Shown here one piece after another: positions 1 to 8,490 of a DNA stretch of 64,000 nt. The DNA comes from Nocardioides sp. YIM 152315. GTDB lineage: Bacteria; Actinomycetota; Actinomycetes; Propionibacteriales; Nocardioidaceae. Position numbers and translations under genes: made by a program. The notes below the pieces were generated by a model, which did not search any database, had not been told where the DNA came from, and saw only the letters and a list, made by a program, of their open reading frames with translations. Positions within the stretch are counted from its first letter, which is position 1; each line of letters opens with the position of its first letter. Location: positions 1 through 64,000 of the forward strand of contig NZ_JARGER010000027.1 of NCBI RefSeq assembly GCF_029210375.1. The letters run 5' to 3'.

Positions 1-38
1 TTGGGTTCGGCCCTCCACGATGCCCTGAGACATCACAC

Positions 39-115
39 TGGTCGGGCTGACAGGATTTGAACCTGCGGCCTCCTCGTCCCGAACGAGGCGCGCTACCAAG
101 CTGCGCCACAGCCCG
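39..115 (-). tRNA. tRNA-Pro (anticodon CGG)
   Basis: Read on the minus strand, the 7-bp acceptor stem CGGGCTG/CAGCCCG closes a complete cloverleaf. The anticodon stem CCTCG/CGAGG carries the loop TTCGGGA, so the anticodon is CGG (proline, codon CCG). The T arm reads GCAGGTTCAAATCCTGT. The 3' CCA (positions 39-41) is encoded after discriminator A at 42. CCG is a heavily used proline codon in such GC-rich genomes. Confidence 0.96.
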
Positions 116-178
116 AACGGCTCACCGGAGCGAGCCGGGGCAACCATACCCGAGCACCTCCGGCGCCCCGAAATCGGT

Positions 179-1153
179 TCAGGCCTCGGTCCGTGCCCGG
201 GTCTGCGCGCCCGTCGGTGCCGGTGACTCGACCAGGGTGAGCAGCGTGGCCTCGGGGCGGCAGGCGACCCGGATCCGGGCATAGGGGCTGGTGCCCAGGC
301 CCGCCGAGACGTGCAGCCACGACGAGCCGGGATCGCCGGGCCGGGAGTCGGCCGGGTGGCGGTGCAGGCCCTTCGCGCGCGCCGGCTCGAGGTCGCAGTT
401 GGTGGTCAGTGCGCCGACGCCGGGCAGGCAGACCTGGCCGCCGTGGGTGTGGCCGGCGAGCACCGCGTCGTACCCGTCGGCGGCGAAGCGGTCCAGCACG
501 CGCAGGTACGGCGCGTGCGCGACACCGAGGCGTACGTCGGCGACGGGGTCGGCGCGCCCGGCGACGAGGTCGAGGCGGTCGTAGCCGAGGTGCGGGTCGT
601 CGACGCCGGCGAACGCGATCCGCAGCCCCCGCACCCCGACCTCCGCCCGCCGGTTGGTGAGGTCGGTCCAGCCGGCGGCGGTGAGGGACGAGCGCAGCTC
701 GCGCCACGGCAGCTGCGGGACGCTCGTGTGCCGCTTGCCGTCGTCGGGCAGCAGGTAGCGGAGAGGGTTGCGCAGGCTGGGCTCGAAGTAGTCGTTGGAG
801 CCGAAGACGAACACCCCGGGCACGCCGAGCAGGTCGCCCAGGCTCTCGAGCACGGCCGGGACGGCGTCGCGGTGGGCGAGGTTGTCGCCGGTGTCGACGA
901 CCAGGTCCGGCCGGAGGTCGGCCAGCCCGCGCAGCCACTCCCGCTTGCGACGCTGCCCGGGCGTGAGGTGCACGTCGCTGAGGTGGAGCACCCGCAGCGC
1001 GGGGCTCCCGGGCGGCAGGACCGGCACCGTCGCCCGGCGCAGGGTGTAGTCACGCGCCTCCACCACCGCGTACGTCGTGAGCGCCGCCGCCGCGACCGCC
1101 CCCGAGCCCACGACGCCCAGCAGGCTGCGGCGCACGGCGTCGGCGGAGGTCAC
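179..1153 (-). CDS. Membrane-anchored metallophosphoesterase (Rv3683-like)
   Basis: A 324-residue calcineurin-like phosphoesterase, probably hydrolysing a phosphodiester or phosphomonoester on the outer face of the membrane. One N-terminal membrane segment (about residues 10-30) precedes the metal-binding blocks: LSDVH (58-62), GDN (89-91), GSND (118-121, usually GNHD) and GHTHGGQ near residue 240. The GTG at 1153 is chosen because the frame further upstream runs antisense through the YqeY gene. Next to ponA2 and whiB4 it matches the Rv3683-Rv3682-Rv3681c neighbourhood of M. tuberculosis, which suggests an envelope role. The substrate is unknown. Confidence 0.88.
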   Translation of the reverse strand: MTSADAVRRSLLGVVGSGAVAAAALTTYAVVEARDYTLRRATVPVLPPGSPALRVLHLSDVHLTPGQRRKREWLRGLADLRPDLVVDTGDNLAHRDAVPAVLESLGDLLGVPGVFVFGSNDYFEPSLRNPLRYLLPDDGKRHTSVPQLPWRELRSSLTAAGWTDLTNRRAEVGVRGLRIAFAGVDDPHLGYDRLDLVAGRADPVADVRLGVAHAPYLRVLDRFAADGYDAVLAGHTHGGQVCLPGVGALTTNCDLEPARAKGLHRHPADSRPGDPGSSWLHVSAGLGTSPYARIRVACRPEATLLTLVESPAPTGAQTRARTEA

Positions 1154-1179
1154 TCGGCAAGGCTGCCACAATGGCGGCC

Positions 1180-1263
1180 ATGAGCGAGCGGAGCGAGCGA
1201 ACCATCCAGTACGGCGCGACCTGTGCCTCATGCGCGCACGGAGCGAAGCGAGTGCGGGCATGA
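1180..1263 (+). repeat. MSERSER-type leader mini-ORF before yqeY
   Basis: A 27-codon ORF starts M-S-E-R-S-E-R and its TGA overlaps the ATG of the YqeY-like gene (ATGA at 1260-1263). The DNA is a run of GAGCGAGCG/GGAGCGAAGCG repeats of a kind common before actinobacterial genes. A -10-like CACAAT (1167-1172) lies 7 nt before the ATG, so the transcript may be leaderless and the mini-ORF translated first, coupling yqeY to it. An in-frame ATG at 1171 is an alternative start. It may be a non-coding repeat that only happens to stay open. Confidence 0.5.
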
Positions 1264-1724
1264 GCGCGCTCAAGGACCGTCTCCGCGCCGACCTCACCGC
1301 GTCGATCAAGGCCCGCGACGAGGTGCGCTCCTCGACGCTGCGGATGGTGCTCTCGGCGATCACGAACGCCGAGGTCGCAGGCAAGACGGCGCGCGAGCTC
1401 AGCGACGACGACATCATCGGGGTGCTCTCCAGCGAGGCCAAGAAGCGTCGCGAGGCGGCCGCTGCGTTCACCGACGGCGGCCGCACCGCGATGGCCGAGA
1501 AGGAGACCGCGGAGGCGGCGGTCATCGCCGACTACCTGCCCGCGCAGCTGTCGGAGCAGGAGATCGCCGACATCGTCACCTCCGCGATCGCGCAGGTGGG
1601 TGCGACCGGCGAGGGGATGAGGGCGATGGGCAAGGTCATGGGCATGGTGCAGCCGCAGGTCAAGGGCCGCGCCGACGGCGCCGCCGTCGCGGCGGAGGTG
1701 CGCCGCCAACTCGGCGGTTCCTGA
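1260..1724 (+). CDS. GatB/YqeY domain-containing protein
   Basis: 154 residues, the normal length for free-standing YqeY. The family shares the C-terminal helical domain of the GatB amidotransferase subunit (tRNA-binding in GatCAB), but the free-standing protein has no settled function. Seen here: the helical N-terminal half beginning MSALKDRLRADL, a central KKRREAAAAF segment, and a C-terminal GKVMG...VKGRADG motif typical of the GatB tail. The start is the ATG overlapping the stop of the upstream mini-ORF; there is no good Shine-Dalgarno, fitting coupled translation. The stop lies inside a short direct repeat (1713-1730). It converges on ponA2. Confidence 0.9.
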   Translation: MSALKDRLRADLTASIKARDEVRSSTLRMVLSAITNAEVAGKTARELSDDDIIGVLSSEAKKRREAAAAFTDGGRTAMAEKETAEAAVIADYLPAQLSEQEIADIVTSAIAQVGATGEGMRAMGKVMGMVQPQVKGRADGAAVAAEVRRQLGGS

Positions 1725-1769
1725 GGAGCCGAGGGACGAGGCGTCTCGAAGGGCGGTTCCCGAGGAGCC
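1713..1769. repeat. Two direct copies of an 18-bp repeat between convergent genes
   Basis: GGCGGTTCCTGAGGAGCC at 1713-1730 is repeated as GGCGGTTCCCGAGGAGCC at 1752-1769, separated by GAGGGACGAGGCGTCTCGAAG. This resembles the family at 48284-48339 (GGTGGTTGAGGAGGGACG). The first copy contains the yqeY stop codon; the second ends just before the ponA2 stop. It may act as a terminator region or be an interspersed repeat. Confidence 0.6.
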
Positions 1770-1771
1770 GG

Positions 1772-4168
1772 TCAGCGACCGCGGCCGCCGCCGTGCCCGT
1801 TGCCGCCGCCGTTGCCGTGCCCGTTGCCGCCGCCCCGGCCACCCTTGTCGGGCTTGGGCGGCTTGGGCGGTGACTGACCGTTGGACTCGTAGATCGTGAC
1901 GACCGAGCCCTTCGCGATCGACGAGCCGCCCGACGGGCTGGAGTAGGCCGCCGTGCCGGCCGAGTAGTCGGAGTACGTCGTGCCGCCGCGGATCGCGTTG
2001 AACCCGGCCTGCTCGATCGTGCGCTCGGCCTCGTCCATGCTCATGCCGCCGACGCTCGGGACGGTCGCCGGGACGCCCTCGACCGCGGTCTCGGTCGGCG
2101 GGGTGAAGTCGACGGACTCGAGGCTGCCCTGGATGGCGTGCATCGCCTGGGCCCACATCGGTCCCGCGAAGCCGGAGCCGGACACCGAGTAGACGTAGTT
2201 GCCGTGGATGGTCTGGCCGGCGAGCGGGATCGGCTTCTGGCCGTCCTTGCTGGCGCCCGCGATCATCGCGGCGGTCGAGACCTTCGGGGTGTAGCCGACG
2301 TACCAGACCGACTTGCCGTCCTGGGTGGTGCCGGTCTTGGCCGCCGAGGGCACGGTCAGGCCGGTGCCCTGGTCGTACCCGAACCCGCCCGGCTCCTGGA
2401 CGCCGCGCAGCACGTCGTTGACGGCGTCGGCCGAGGACTGCTCGATCACCTGCTGGCAGGAGCTGCCGTACTTCTTCAGCACGTTGTCCCGCGAGTCGGA
2501 GATCGAGGTGATCGGCACCGAGTCGCAGTGCAGCCCGCGGGCCGCGAACGTCGCGTACGCCTCGGCCATCTCGAGCGGGCTGGCGTCGGCGATGCCGAGG
2601 GTGAAGGTCGGCACCCGCTCGGGCAGGTGGGTGCCATCGCCCTTGGCGTAGGTGAGCTGGACGCCCATCTTCTTCGCGAGCCGGAAGGGCTCGCAGACAC
2701 CGGTCTCGCGCTCGAGCATGGCGTAGAACGTGTTCACCGACTCACGCGTGCCCCGGTAGAGGTCCATCGTGCCGGAGGACGTCGAGCTCGACACGTTCCA
2801 GGGTCCGACGAAGTTGCCGGCTCCCTCGCAGTTCTCGTACTCGGCGGTGTCGATCGTCATCGACATCGGGGCGTTGAACGTGGTGGTGAGCGGGATGCCC
2901 TGCTCGACGGCCGCGGCCAGCACGAACGGCTTGAACGTCGAGCCGGCCTGGAAGCCGGCGGAGTCGCCGTACTTCGTGGGCACCGCGTAGTTGAGGAAGG
3001 TCTCGCCCTCCTTCTCGCTGCGACCCATCGGCCGGGACTGCGCGATCGCCCGCACGTACCCGGTCCCCGGCTCGACCATCGCGAGCGCACCGACCGCCCG
3101 GTCGCCCTGCGACACGTGGCCGGACACCGCGGTCTCGGCGGCGGCCTGGTAGTCGAGGTCGAGCGTCGTGCGGATGGTGAGTCCGCCGGACTTCAGCAGC
3201 TGGCGGCGCTGCGAGACGGTCTCGCCGAGCGACGGGTCGTCGAGGAGGTAGTTCCAGGCGTAGTCGCAGAAGAAGGGGGCCCGGGAGTACCAGCAGCCGT
3301 TCTTGGAGGCGACGACGTGGAGCCCGAGCTTCTTCTCCTTGACCTTCTCCGCCTTCTCGCGGGTGATCACGTTGAGCTGGGCCATCCGGTCGAGCACGAT
3401 GTTGCGGCGCTCGAGCGCACGGTCGGGGGAGTTGGTCGGGTCGTAGCCGGTGGGGTTCTTCACCAGGCCGGCCAGCATCGCCGACTGCCGCAGGTTGAGC
3501 TTCTTGGCGTTGACGCCGAAGTAGTGGCGCGCCGCCGACTGCACGCCGTAGGTGCCGTCGCCGAAGTAGGCGATGTTGAGGTAGCGCTCGAGGATCCAGT
3601 CCTTGGTGTGGTGCTGCTCGAAGGCGATGGCGTAGCGGAGCTCACGGAGCTTGCGGGCGTAGGTGTCGTCGGTCGCGGCCGCGCGCTCGGCCTTGGTGCG
3701 GGCCTGCGTCAGCAGCGTCATCTTGACCATCTGCTGGGTGATCGACGAGCCGCCCTGCACCACCCCGTCGTTGGCCTGGTTGGTGATCAACGCGCGCACG
3801 GTGCCCTTGAGGTCGAGCGCGCCGTGCTCGTAGAAGCGGGAGTCCTCGATGGCGACGATCGCCTCGACCATGGTCCGCGAGATCTGGTCGAGCGAGACGT
3901 TGACGCGGTTCTCGTCGTAGAAGGTGGCGATCGTGTCGCCGTCGGAGTCGAGCAGCCGGGTCCGCTGCGGCAGCGGGTCGGTCTCGAGCTCGGCCGGCAG
4001 GTTGTCCATCGCGGTGGCGACGTTGCGGGCCCCGATGCCCATCACCCCGGCGAACGGGATCGCCAGACCGGCGACGAGGACGCCGACCACCGCCGCGACC
4101 GCGACCATGACCAGCAGGTGGGACGCGACGCGACCGGCGGGGAGACGCTCCTCGCGTGGGACAACCAT
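1772..4168 (-). CDS. ponA2: Bifunctional penicillin-binding protein with PASTA domain (PonA2-like)
   Basis: A 798-residue class A PBP that polymerises and cross-links peptidoglycan at the membrane. One transmembrane helix (about residues 17-40) is followed by a GT51 transglycosylase domain (EDSRFYEHGALD with catalytic Glu; GGSSITQQ), a transpeptidase domain (GSTFKPF carries the SxxK serine; KTGTTQDGKS is the KTG box), one PASTA domain (about 695-765) and a Gly/Asn/His-rich tail. Flanked by an Rv3683-like phosphoesterase and WhiB4 as in mycobacteria, where PonA2 is linked to stress survival. TACCCT on the minus strand (4176-4181) lies 7 nt before the ATG, so the mRNA is probably leaderless. 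Confidence 0.93.
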   Translation of the reverse strand: MVVPREERLPAGRVASHLLVMVAVAAVVGVLVAGLAIPFAGVMGIGARNVATAMDNLPAELETDPLPQRTRLLDSDGDTIATFYDENRVNVSLDQISRTMVEAIVAIEDSRFYEHGALDLKGTVRALITNQANDGVVQGGSSITQQMVKMTLLTQARTKAERAAATDDTYARKLRELRYAIAFEQHHTKDWILERYLNIAYFGDGTYGVQSAARHYFGVNAKKLNLRQSAMLAGLVKNPTGYDPTNSPDRALERRNIVLDRMAQLNVITREKAEKVKEKKLGLHVVASKNGCWYSRAPFFCDYAWNYLLDDPSLGETVSQRRQLLKSGGLTIRTTLDLDYQAAAETAVSGHVSQGDRAVGALAMVEPGTGYVRAIAQSRPMGRSEKEGETFLNYAVPTKYGDSAGFQAGSTFKPFVLAAAVEQGIPLTTTFNAPMSMTIDTAEYENCEGAGNFVGPWNVSSSTSSGTMDLYRGTRESVNTFYAMLERETGVCEPFRLAKKMGVQLTYAKGDGTHLPERVPTFTLGIADASPLEMAEAYATFAARGLHCDSVPITSISDSRDNVLKKYGSSCQQVIEQSSADAVNDVLRGVQEPGGFGYDQGTGLTVPSAAKTGTTQDGKSVWYVGYTPKVSTAAMIAGASKDGQKPIPLAGQTIHGNYVYSVSGSGFAGPMWAQAMHAIQGSLESVDFTPPTETAVEGVPATVPSVGGMSMDEAERTIEQAGFNAIRGGTTYSDYSAGTAAYSSPSGGSSIAKGSVVTIYESNGQSPPKPPKPDKGGRGGGNGHGNGGGNGHGGGRGR

Positions 4169-4181
4169 GCGCCCTAGGGTA
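4169..4181 (-). promoter_or_regulatory. Leaderless-type promoter of ponA2
   Basis: Minus strand TACCCT (4181-4176), then AGGGCGC, then the ATG of ponA2. The TANNNT hexamer exactly 7 nt before the start codon recurs at many genes in this window. Confidence 0.55.
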
Positions 4182-4380
4182 CGGGACCTTCCCGACGATG
4201 CCCGATTTCGCGGCGCCCGCCCCGCGGACGCGCCTGACCCAGGTGGACTAGTCCGAATGGACTAGACGAATTGGGCACATTTGGTCTGTTTCTGTGCTGT
4301 GAGGTTCCTTAACTTTGGGCACCGAGGGGAGCTTGTATCCCGGGTAGGCGTCATGGGGACGCCGCCTATCTCGGAGTGAT

Positions 4381-4686
4381 GTGGGGACATCCGACATGTG
4401 GGTTGAGGATTGGGCCAGCGCGGCTGCGTGCCGCGAGTCGCACCCGGACCAGCTGTTCGTGCGTGGCGCGGAGCAGAACAAGGCGAAGCAGCTGTGCTCC
4501 GCCTGTCCGGTGCGGACCGAGTGCCTCGCGGAGGCGCTCGACAACCAGATCGAGTGGGGAGTCTGGGGCGGGATGACCGAGCGGGAGCGCCGCGCGCTGC
4601 TGCGTCGTCGTCCGAACGCCTCGTGGCGGGCGGTGCTCGAGGCCGCCCGGGAGAAGGACGGCGCGCTGACGCCGTCCGCGGTGTGA
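4381..4686 (+). CDS. whiB4: WhiB-family [4Fe-4S] regulator, WhiB4/WblA type
   Basis: A 101-residue WhiB-like protein. Four cysteines (C17, C39, C42, C48) bind the iron-sulfur cluster; the GVWGGMTERERRALLRRRP stretch is the WhiB turn plus basic DNA-contact region. DLFVRGAEQNKAK and the ending match the WhiB4/WblA subgroup as I recall it. In M. tuberculosis WhiB4 is a redox regulator, and in Streptomyces WblA controls development and antibiotic production. It lies beside ponA2 and the ArsA-like pair as in both genera. The GTG at 4381 follows a GGAG; ATG 4396 (MWVEDW) is an equally plausible start. The 212 bases upstream hold divergent promoters and a GGACTAGTCC palindrome near 4246. Confidence 0.92.
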   Translation: MGTSDMWVEDWASAAACRESHPDQLFVRGAEQNKAKQLCSACPVRTECLAEALDNQIEWGVWGGMTERERRALLRRRPNASWRAVLEAAREKDGALTPSAV

Positions 4687-4687
4687 C

Positions 4688-5887
4688 TCACACCGACTCG
4701 GCTCCGGCCACCAGCTGACCGACCCGGCGCAGGCCGGCGAGGTCGTGCACGTCGCCCGGCAGCGCCGGCACCAGGGCGGTGGCCACCTGCGGGTGTGCCG
4801 CGGCGAACCGCGCGCGCAGCTGCTCCTCGCGCTGCACGATGCGCGACCGGTCTGCGTGCAGGCGCAGCAGGCCGGCCGTGAGTGACGCCGGTTCGCGCTG
4901 GCGCAGTCGCGCCGCGGCGGCCATCGCCTCGTCGGCGGAGAGCGTGCCGGACGGCTCCGGGCTGGCCCGGTTCACGATCAGCCCGGCGAGGGGCATGTCG
5001 TCCTCGGCGAGCCGCTCGACGAAGTACGCCGCCTCGCGGAGCGCGTCGGGCTCCGGGGCCGCCACGACGAGGAACGCCGTACCCTCCGCCTGGAGGAGCT
5101 CGAAGGTCTTCTGCGCGCGCTGACGGAACCCCCCGAAGAGCGTGTCGAACGCCGCGACGAAGGTCTGCATGTCGCGCAGCACCTGGGTGCCGAGGACCTT
5201 GGTGAGCGCACCGGTGATCATGCCGAAGCCCGCCGACATCATCCGCGCCGGTCCCTTGGCCGGGGTCAGGAGCAGCCGGATGAAGCGTCCGTCGAGGAAG
5301 CTCGACAGCCGCTCGGGCGCGTCGAGGAAGTCCAGCGCGGAGCGCGAGGGCGGGGTGTCGACGACGATCAGGTCGTAGCTGCCGTCCCGCTGCGCGTCGG
5401 CGTGGATCTGGCCGAGCTTCTCCATCGCCATGTACTCCTGCGTGCCGGCGAACGAGCTCGACAGGGCCTGGTAGAAGGGGTTGTCGAGGATCTGGCGGGC
5501 CTTCTCCGGCGTGGCCTGGCTCTCGACCACCTCGTCGAAGGTGCGCTTCATGTCGAGCATCATCGCGTCGAGCCCGCCGCCCCTGCGGTTGCCGCGAGCG
5601 TTGCTGCGCAGCCCGGCGACCGGTCGCGGCGTGTTGTCGAGCCGCTCGATGCCCATCGACTGGGCGAGCCGCCGGGCCGGGTCGATCGTGAGCACCACGA
5701 CCCGGCGACCCCGCTCGGCGGCCCGCAGGGCCAGTGCCGCGGACGCGGTGGTCTTGCCGACCCCGCCGGAGCCGCAGCACACGATGATCCCGATGCCGCG
5801 GTCGTCGAGCAGTGCGTCGACGTCGAGCTCGGGCACCGGGCCCGGGCTGCTGGCGAGGGGGCCGACGCGGCCGCGGGCGCGGGTCAT
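4688..5887 (-). CDS. ArsA/GET3-like ATPase (Rv3680-like)
   Basis: A 399-residue P-loop ATPase of the ArsA/Get3/MinD class. Walker A is CGSGGVGKTTASA (about residues 38-50), switch II lies in VVDTPPSRSALDF, and a Lys/Arg-rich linker follows Walker A. It overlaps the upstream paralogue by ATGA (5884-5887), so the two are probably cotranslated and may work as a heterodimer. Mycobacterial Rv3679-Rv3680 are reported to form such an ATPase complex. The start is the ATG at 5887; reading further upstream in this frame is antisense to the partner gene. The exact cargo is unknown. Confidence 0.9.
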   Translation of the reverse strand: MTRARGRVGPLASSPGPVPELDVDALLDDRGIGIIVCCGSGGVGKTTASAALALRAAERGRRVVVLTIDPARRLAQSMGIERLDNTPRPVAGLRSNARGNRRGGGLDAMMLDMKRTFDEVVESQATPEKARQILDNPFYQALSSSFAGTQEYMAMEKLGQIHADAQRDGSYDLIVVDTPPSRSALDFLDAPERLSSFLDGRFIRLLLTPAKGPARMMSAGFGMITGALTKVLGTQVLRDMQTFVAAFDTLFGGFRQRAQKTFELLQAEGTAFLVVAAPEPDALREAAYFVERLAEDDMPLAGLIVNRASPEPSGTLSADEAMAAAARLRQREPASLTAGLLRLHADRSRIVQREEQLRARFAAAHPQVATALVPALPGDVHDLAGLRRVGQLVAGAESV

Positions 5888-6888
5888 GCGAGCCCCTGGA
5901 CCTTGAGGTCCTCGGCGAGCTCGTAGAGCCCGCCGAGGTCGATGCCGCCGGGCAGCCGGGGCAGCTCGTAGGTCGGGCGGCCGAGCCCTGTGACGAGGTC
6001 GCGCTGGCCGTCCTCGAGCGCGCGGCGTACGGCGTGGTCGCGTGCCTCCTCGAGAAGCTCCTCGACGAGCCCGTCGTCGGGCTCGACGCCGGCCTCCTTG
6101 AGGTCGGCGGTGATCCGGGCGGGGTCGACGCCCTCCGAGCGGACCGCGTAGAGCTCGTCGGCCGAGATGTCGCGGGGGCGCACCTGGTTGACGATGACGG
6201 CGCCGACCGGCAGCCGGGCCCTCGTCAGCTCGACGATGCCGTCCGCGGTCTCCTGCACCGGCATCTCCTCCAGCACCGTGACGAGGTGCACCGCGGTGCG
6301 CGGCGACCGGAAGAGGGTCATCACGGTGTCGGCCTGGCTCTTGATCGGTCCGACCTTGGCGAGTCCGGCGAGCTCGTCGTTGACGTTGAGGAACTGCGTG
6401 ATCCGCCCGGTGGGCGGTGCATCGAGCACGACCGCGTCGTAGCGGGTGGCGGACTTGTTGCGGCTGTTGCGCTGCACGGCCTCGAAGACCTTGCCGGTCA
6501 GCAGCACGTCGCGCACCCCGGGCGCGATCGTCGTGGCGAACTCGATGACGCCGAATCGGTCGAGCGCGCGGCCGGCCCGGCCCAGCTTGTAGTACATCGC
6601 GAGGTACTCGAGCAGCGCCGCCTCGGCGTCGATGTGCAGCGCGTGGACCACGCCCGGCCGGCGGTCGTCGTGCCGTAGCCCCGTGGCGATGCGGCGCTCG
6701 GCGTACGGGAGCGGGTCGACGTCGAACATCCGCGCGATGCCCTGGCGGCCCTCCACCTCGCACAGCAGGACCTGCTTGCCGTGGGACGCCAGCGCGAGCG
6801 CCAGGGCGGCGGCGACCGTCGACTTGCCCGTCCCGCCCTTGCCGGTGACCACGTGCAGGCGCACGCGCGACCAGTCGGCATCGACCAT
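5884..6888 (-). CDS. ArsA/GET3-like ATPase (Rv3679-like)
   Basis: A 334-residue partner of the downstream ATPase. Walker A is TGKGGTGKSTVAAA (residues 15-28, with the deviant signature lysine K17), and the switch motif is VVLDAPPTGRITQFL. First gene of a two-gene operon; its stop overlaps the next start. Minus-strand TAGGCT (6900-6895) sits 6 nt before the ATG, suggesting a leaderless transcript, back to back with the promoter of the CoA-transferase operon. Confidence 0.9.
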   Translation of the reverse strand: MVDADWSRVRLHVVTGKGGTGKSTVAAALALALASHGKQVLLCEVEGRQGIARMFDVDPLPYAERRIATGLRHDDRRPGVVHALHIDAEAALLEYLAMYYKLGRAGRALDRFGVIEFATTIAPGVRDVLLTGKVFEAVQRNSRNKSATRYDAVVLDAPPTGRITQFLNVNDELAGLAKVGPIKSQADTVMTLFRSPRTAVHLVTVLEEMPVQETADGIVELTRARLPVGAVIVNQVRPRDISADELYAVRSEGVDPARITADLKEAGVEPDDGLVEELLEEARDHAVRRALEDGQRDLVTGLGRPTYELPRLPGGIDLGGLYELAEDLKVQGLA

Positions 6889-6931
6889 GTGCCGAGCCTA
6901 GACGAGTCCCGCGAGCTCTAGGATCAGCCGC
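6889..6931. promoter_or_regulatory. Divergent leaderless promoters (ArsA-like pair / CoA-transferase)
   Basis: Minus strand TAGGCT (6895-6900) is 6 nt from the ATG at 6888; plus strand TAGGAT (6919-6924) is 7 nt from the ATG at 6932. Only 43 bases separate the two start codons, so both promoters must fit here. Confidence 0.55.
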
Positions 6932-7717
6932 ATGGACAAGGTGGTGAGGTCGGCCGCTGAGGCGGTCGCGGACATCCCCGACGGTGCGACGCTGTCGGTC
7001 GGGGGCTTCGGGCTGTGCGGGATCCCGTCGGTGCTGATCGCGGCGTTGCTGGAGGCCGGCACGAGCGATCTCGAAGCGGTGTCGAACAACTGCGGTGTCG
7101 ACGACTGGGGGCTGGGGGTGCTGCTGGGGCAGCGGCGGCTCCGGCGGATGATCTCGTCGTACGTCGGCGAGAACAAGGAGTTCGCGCGGCAGTACCTCTC
7201 CGGTGAGCTGGAGGTGGAGCTGACGCCGCAGGGCACGCTCGCGGAGCGGATGCGAGCCGGCGGCTCGGGGATCCCGGCGTTCTTCACCGCGACCGGGGTC
7301 GGCACCCAGGTCGCCGAGGGCGGGCTGCCGTGGAGGTACGACGACTCCGGGAACGTCGTGGTCTCGTCTCCGGCCAAGCAGACGCAGGTGTTCGACACGG
7401 CCGAGGGGCCCAAGGAGTTCGTGCTCGAGCACGCGATCGTCGCGGACTTCGGTCTGGTGCGGGCCTGGAAGGGCGACCGGCACGGCAACCTCGTCTACCG
7501 CGACTCCGCGCGCAACTTCAACCCGCTCGCCGCGATGTGCGGCCGGGTCACGATCGCGGAGGTCGAGGAGCTGGTCGAGCCCGGCGAGCTGGACCCCAAC
7601 GAGGTCCACACCCCCGGGGTGAACGTGGCGCGCGTCGTACCGCTGACGCCCGAGCAGGCGGCGGACAAGCGGATCGAGAAGAGGACTGTGCGATCACGAG
7701 AAGGGGCGCGCGCATGA
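6932..7717 (+). CDS. scoA: 3-oxoacid CoA-transferase, subunit A
   Basis: A 261-residue alpha subunit of a succinyl-CoA:3-oxoacid type CoA-transferase, which moves CoA between an acyl-CoA and acetoacetate or a related acid. The family I signature [11 protein letters not shown] (about residues 22-32) is present, followed by [12 protein letters not shown] and the typical [21 protein letters not shown] region. It overlaps the beta-subunit gene by ATGA. It links ketone-body or beta-ketoacid use to acetyl-CoA, compatible with the acetate genes elsewhere in the window. The transcript is probably leaderless (TAGGAT 7 nt upstream). Confidence 0.92.
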   Translation: MDKVVRSAAEAVADIPDGATLSVGGFGLCGIPSVLIAALLEAGTSDLEAVSNNCGVDDWGLGVLLGQRRLRRMISSYVGENKEFARQYLSGELEVELTPQGTLAERMRAGGSGIPAFFTATGVGTQVAEGGLPWRYDDSGNVVVSSPAKQTQVFDTAEGPKEFVLEHAIVADFGLVRAWKGDRHGNLVYRDSARNFNPLAAMCGRVTIAEVEELVEPGELDPNEVHTPGVNVARVVPLTPEQAADKRIEKRTVRSREGARA

Positions 7718-8358
7718 GCTGGTCGCGTGAGGAGATGGCCGCGCGGGCGGCCTCGGAGCTGCACGACGGGTCGTACGTGAACCTGGGCATCGGGCTGCCG
7801 ACGCTGGTGCCCAACTACGTCGGCGACGACGTCGAGCTGGTGCTGCAGTCGGAGAACGGCATCCTCGGCGTCGGCGCCTACCCGTTCGAGGGCGAGGAGG
7901 ACCCGGACCTGATCAACGCCGGCAAGGAGACCGTCACGCTGCGGCGGGGCGCGTCGTTCTTCGACTCGGCCACGTCGTTCGGGATGATCCGCGGCGGCAA
8001 GATCGACGCCGCGATCCTCGGCGCGATGCAGGTCTCCAGGACCGGCGACATCGCGAACTGGATGATCCCCGGCAAGATGGTCAAGGGGATGGGCGGCGCC
8101 ATGGACCTGGTCCACGGTGCGAAGAAGGTCATCGTGCTCATGGAGCACGTCGCCAAGGACGGCTCGTACAAGATCGTCGACGAGTGCTCGCTGCCCTACA
8201 CCGGCCGCGGGGTCGTGCAGCGGATCATCACCGACCTGTGCGTCCTCGACGTCGCTCCCGCATCAGTCGGGGGAGGGCTCCGTCTGGTCGAGCTCGCGCC
8301 CGGCGTCACCGAGCAGGAGGTCCGGGAGAAGACCGAGCCCGAGGTTCGCGCCGGCTGA
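7714..8358 (+). CDS. scoB: 3-oxoacid CoA-transferase, subunit B
   Basis: A 214-residue beta subunit. The catalytic glutamate that forms the CoA thioester lies in SENGILGVG (about residues 49-57), and [12 protein letters not shown] and [12 protein letters not shown] are family hallmarks. The ATG overlaps the TGA of subunit A, so expression is coupled. Followed by two hairpins (8405-8465) before the convergent MFS gene. Confidence 0.93.
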   Translation: MSWSREEMAARAASELHDGSYVNLGIGLPTLVPNYVGDDVELVLQSENGILGVGAYPFEGEEDPDLINAGKETVTLRRGASFFDSATSFGMIRGGKIDAAILGAMQVSRTGDIANWMIPGKMVKGMGGAMDLVHGAKKVIVLMEHVAKDGSYKIVDECSLPYTGRGVVQRIITDLCVLDVAPASVGGGLRLVELAPGVTEQEVREKTEPEVRAG

Positions 8359-8404
8359 GCTGTCCACGGTCCGCGGTGGGAGACGGACGACTTCTCGGGC
8401 AGTG

Positions 8405-8465
8405 CCTGCACTTCTCGGGTGTTGCATCGGCCGAGAAGTGCAGGGATACCCGGTGCACCGGGTAT
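8405..8465. terminator. Double hairpin between convergent genes
   Basis: First hairpin: CCTGCACTTCTCGG (8405-8418) with CCGAGAAGTGCAGG (8431-8444), 14 bp perfect with a 12-nt loop. Second: the perfect 20-nt palindrome ATACCCGGTGCACCGGGTAT (8446-8465). CTTCTCGGG also occurs once more at 8391. Lying between scoB and the MFS gene, it probably terminates both strands. No T-tract follows, as is usual in GC-rich actinobacteria. Confidence 0.65.
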
Positions 8466-8490
8466 TCCTGCATCCGGCCCGCCCGGCGGG

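Noticed and set aside
2138..4177. 679-codon plus-strand frame opposite ponA2
   Set aside because: Antisense shadow of a strongly supported PBP gene.
4241..4270. GGACTAGTCC palindrome and GGACTAG repeat between ponA2 and whiB4 as an operator
   Set aside because: Too short and without a second matching site to support a claim; mentioned only in the whiB4 entry.
5888..7609. Upstream extension of the ArsA-like gene to make a 973-residue protein
   Set aside because: The extension is antisense or out of frame to the partner ATPase and CoA-transferase genes; the ATG at 5887 in an ATGA overlap is the natural start.
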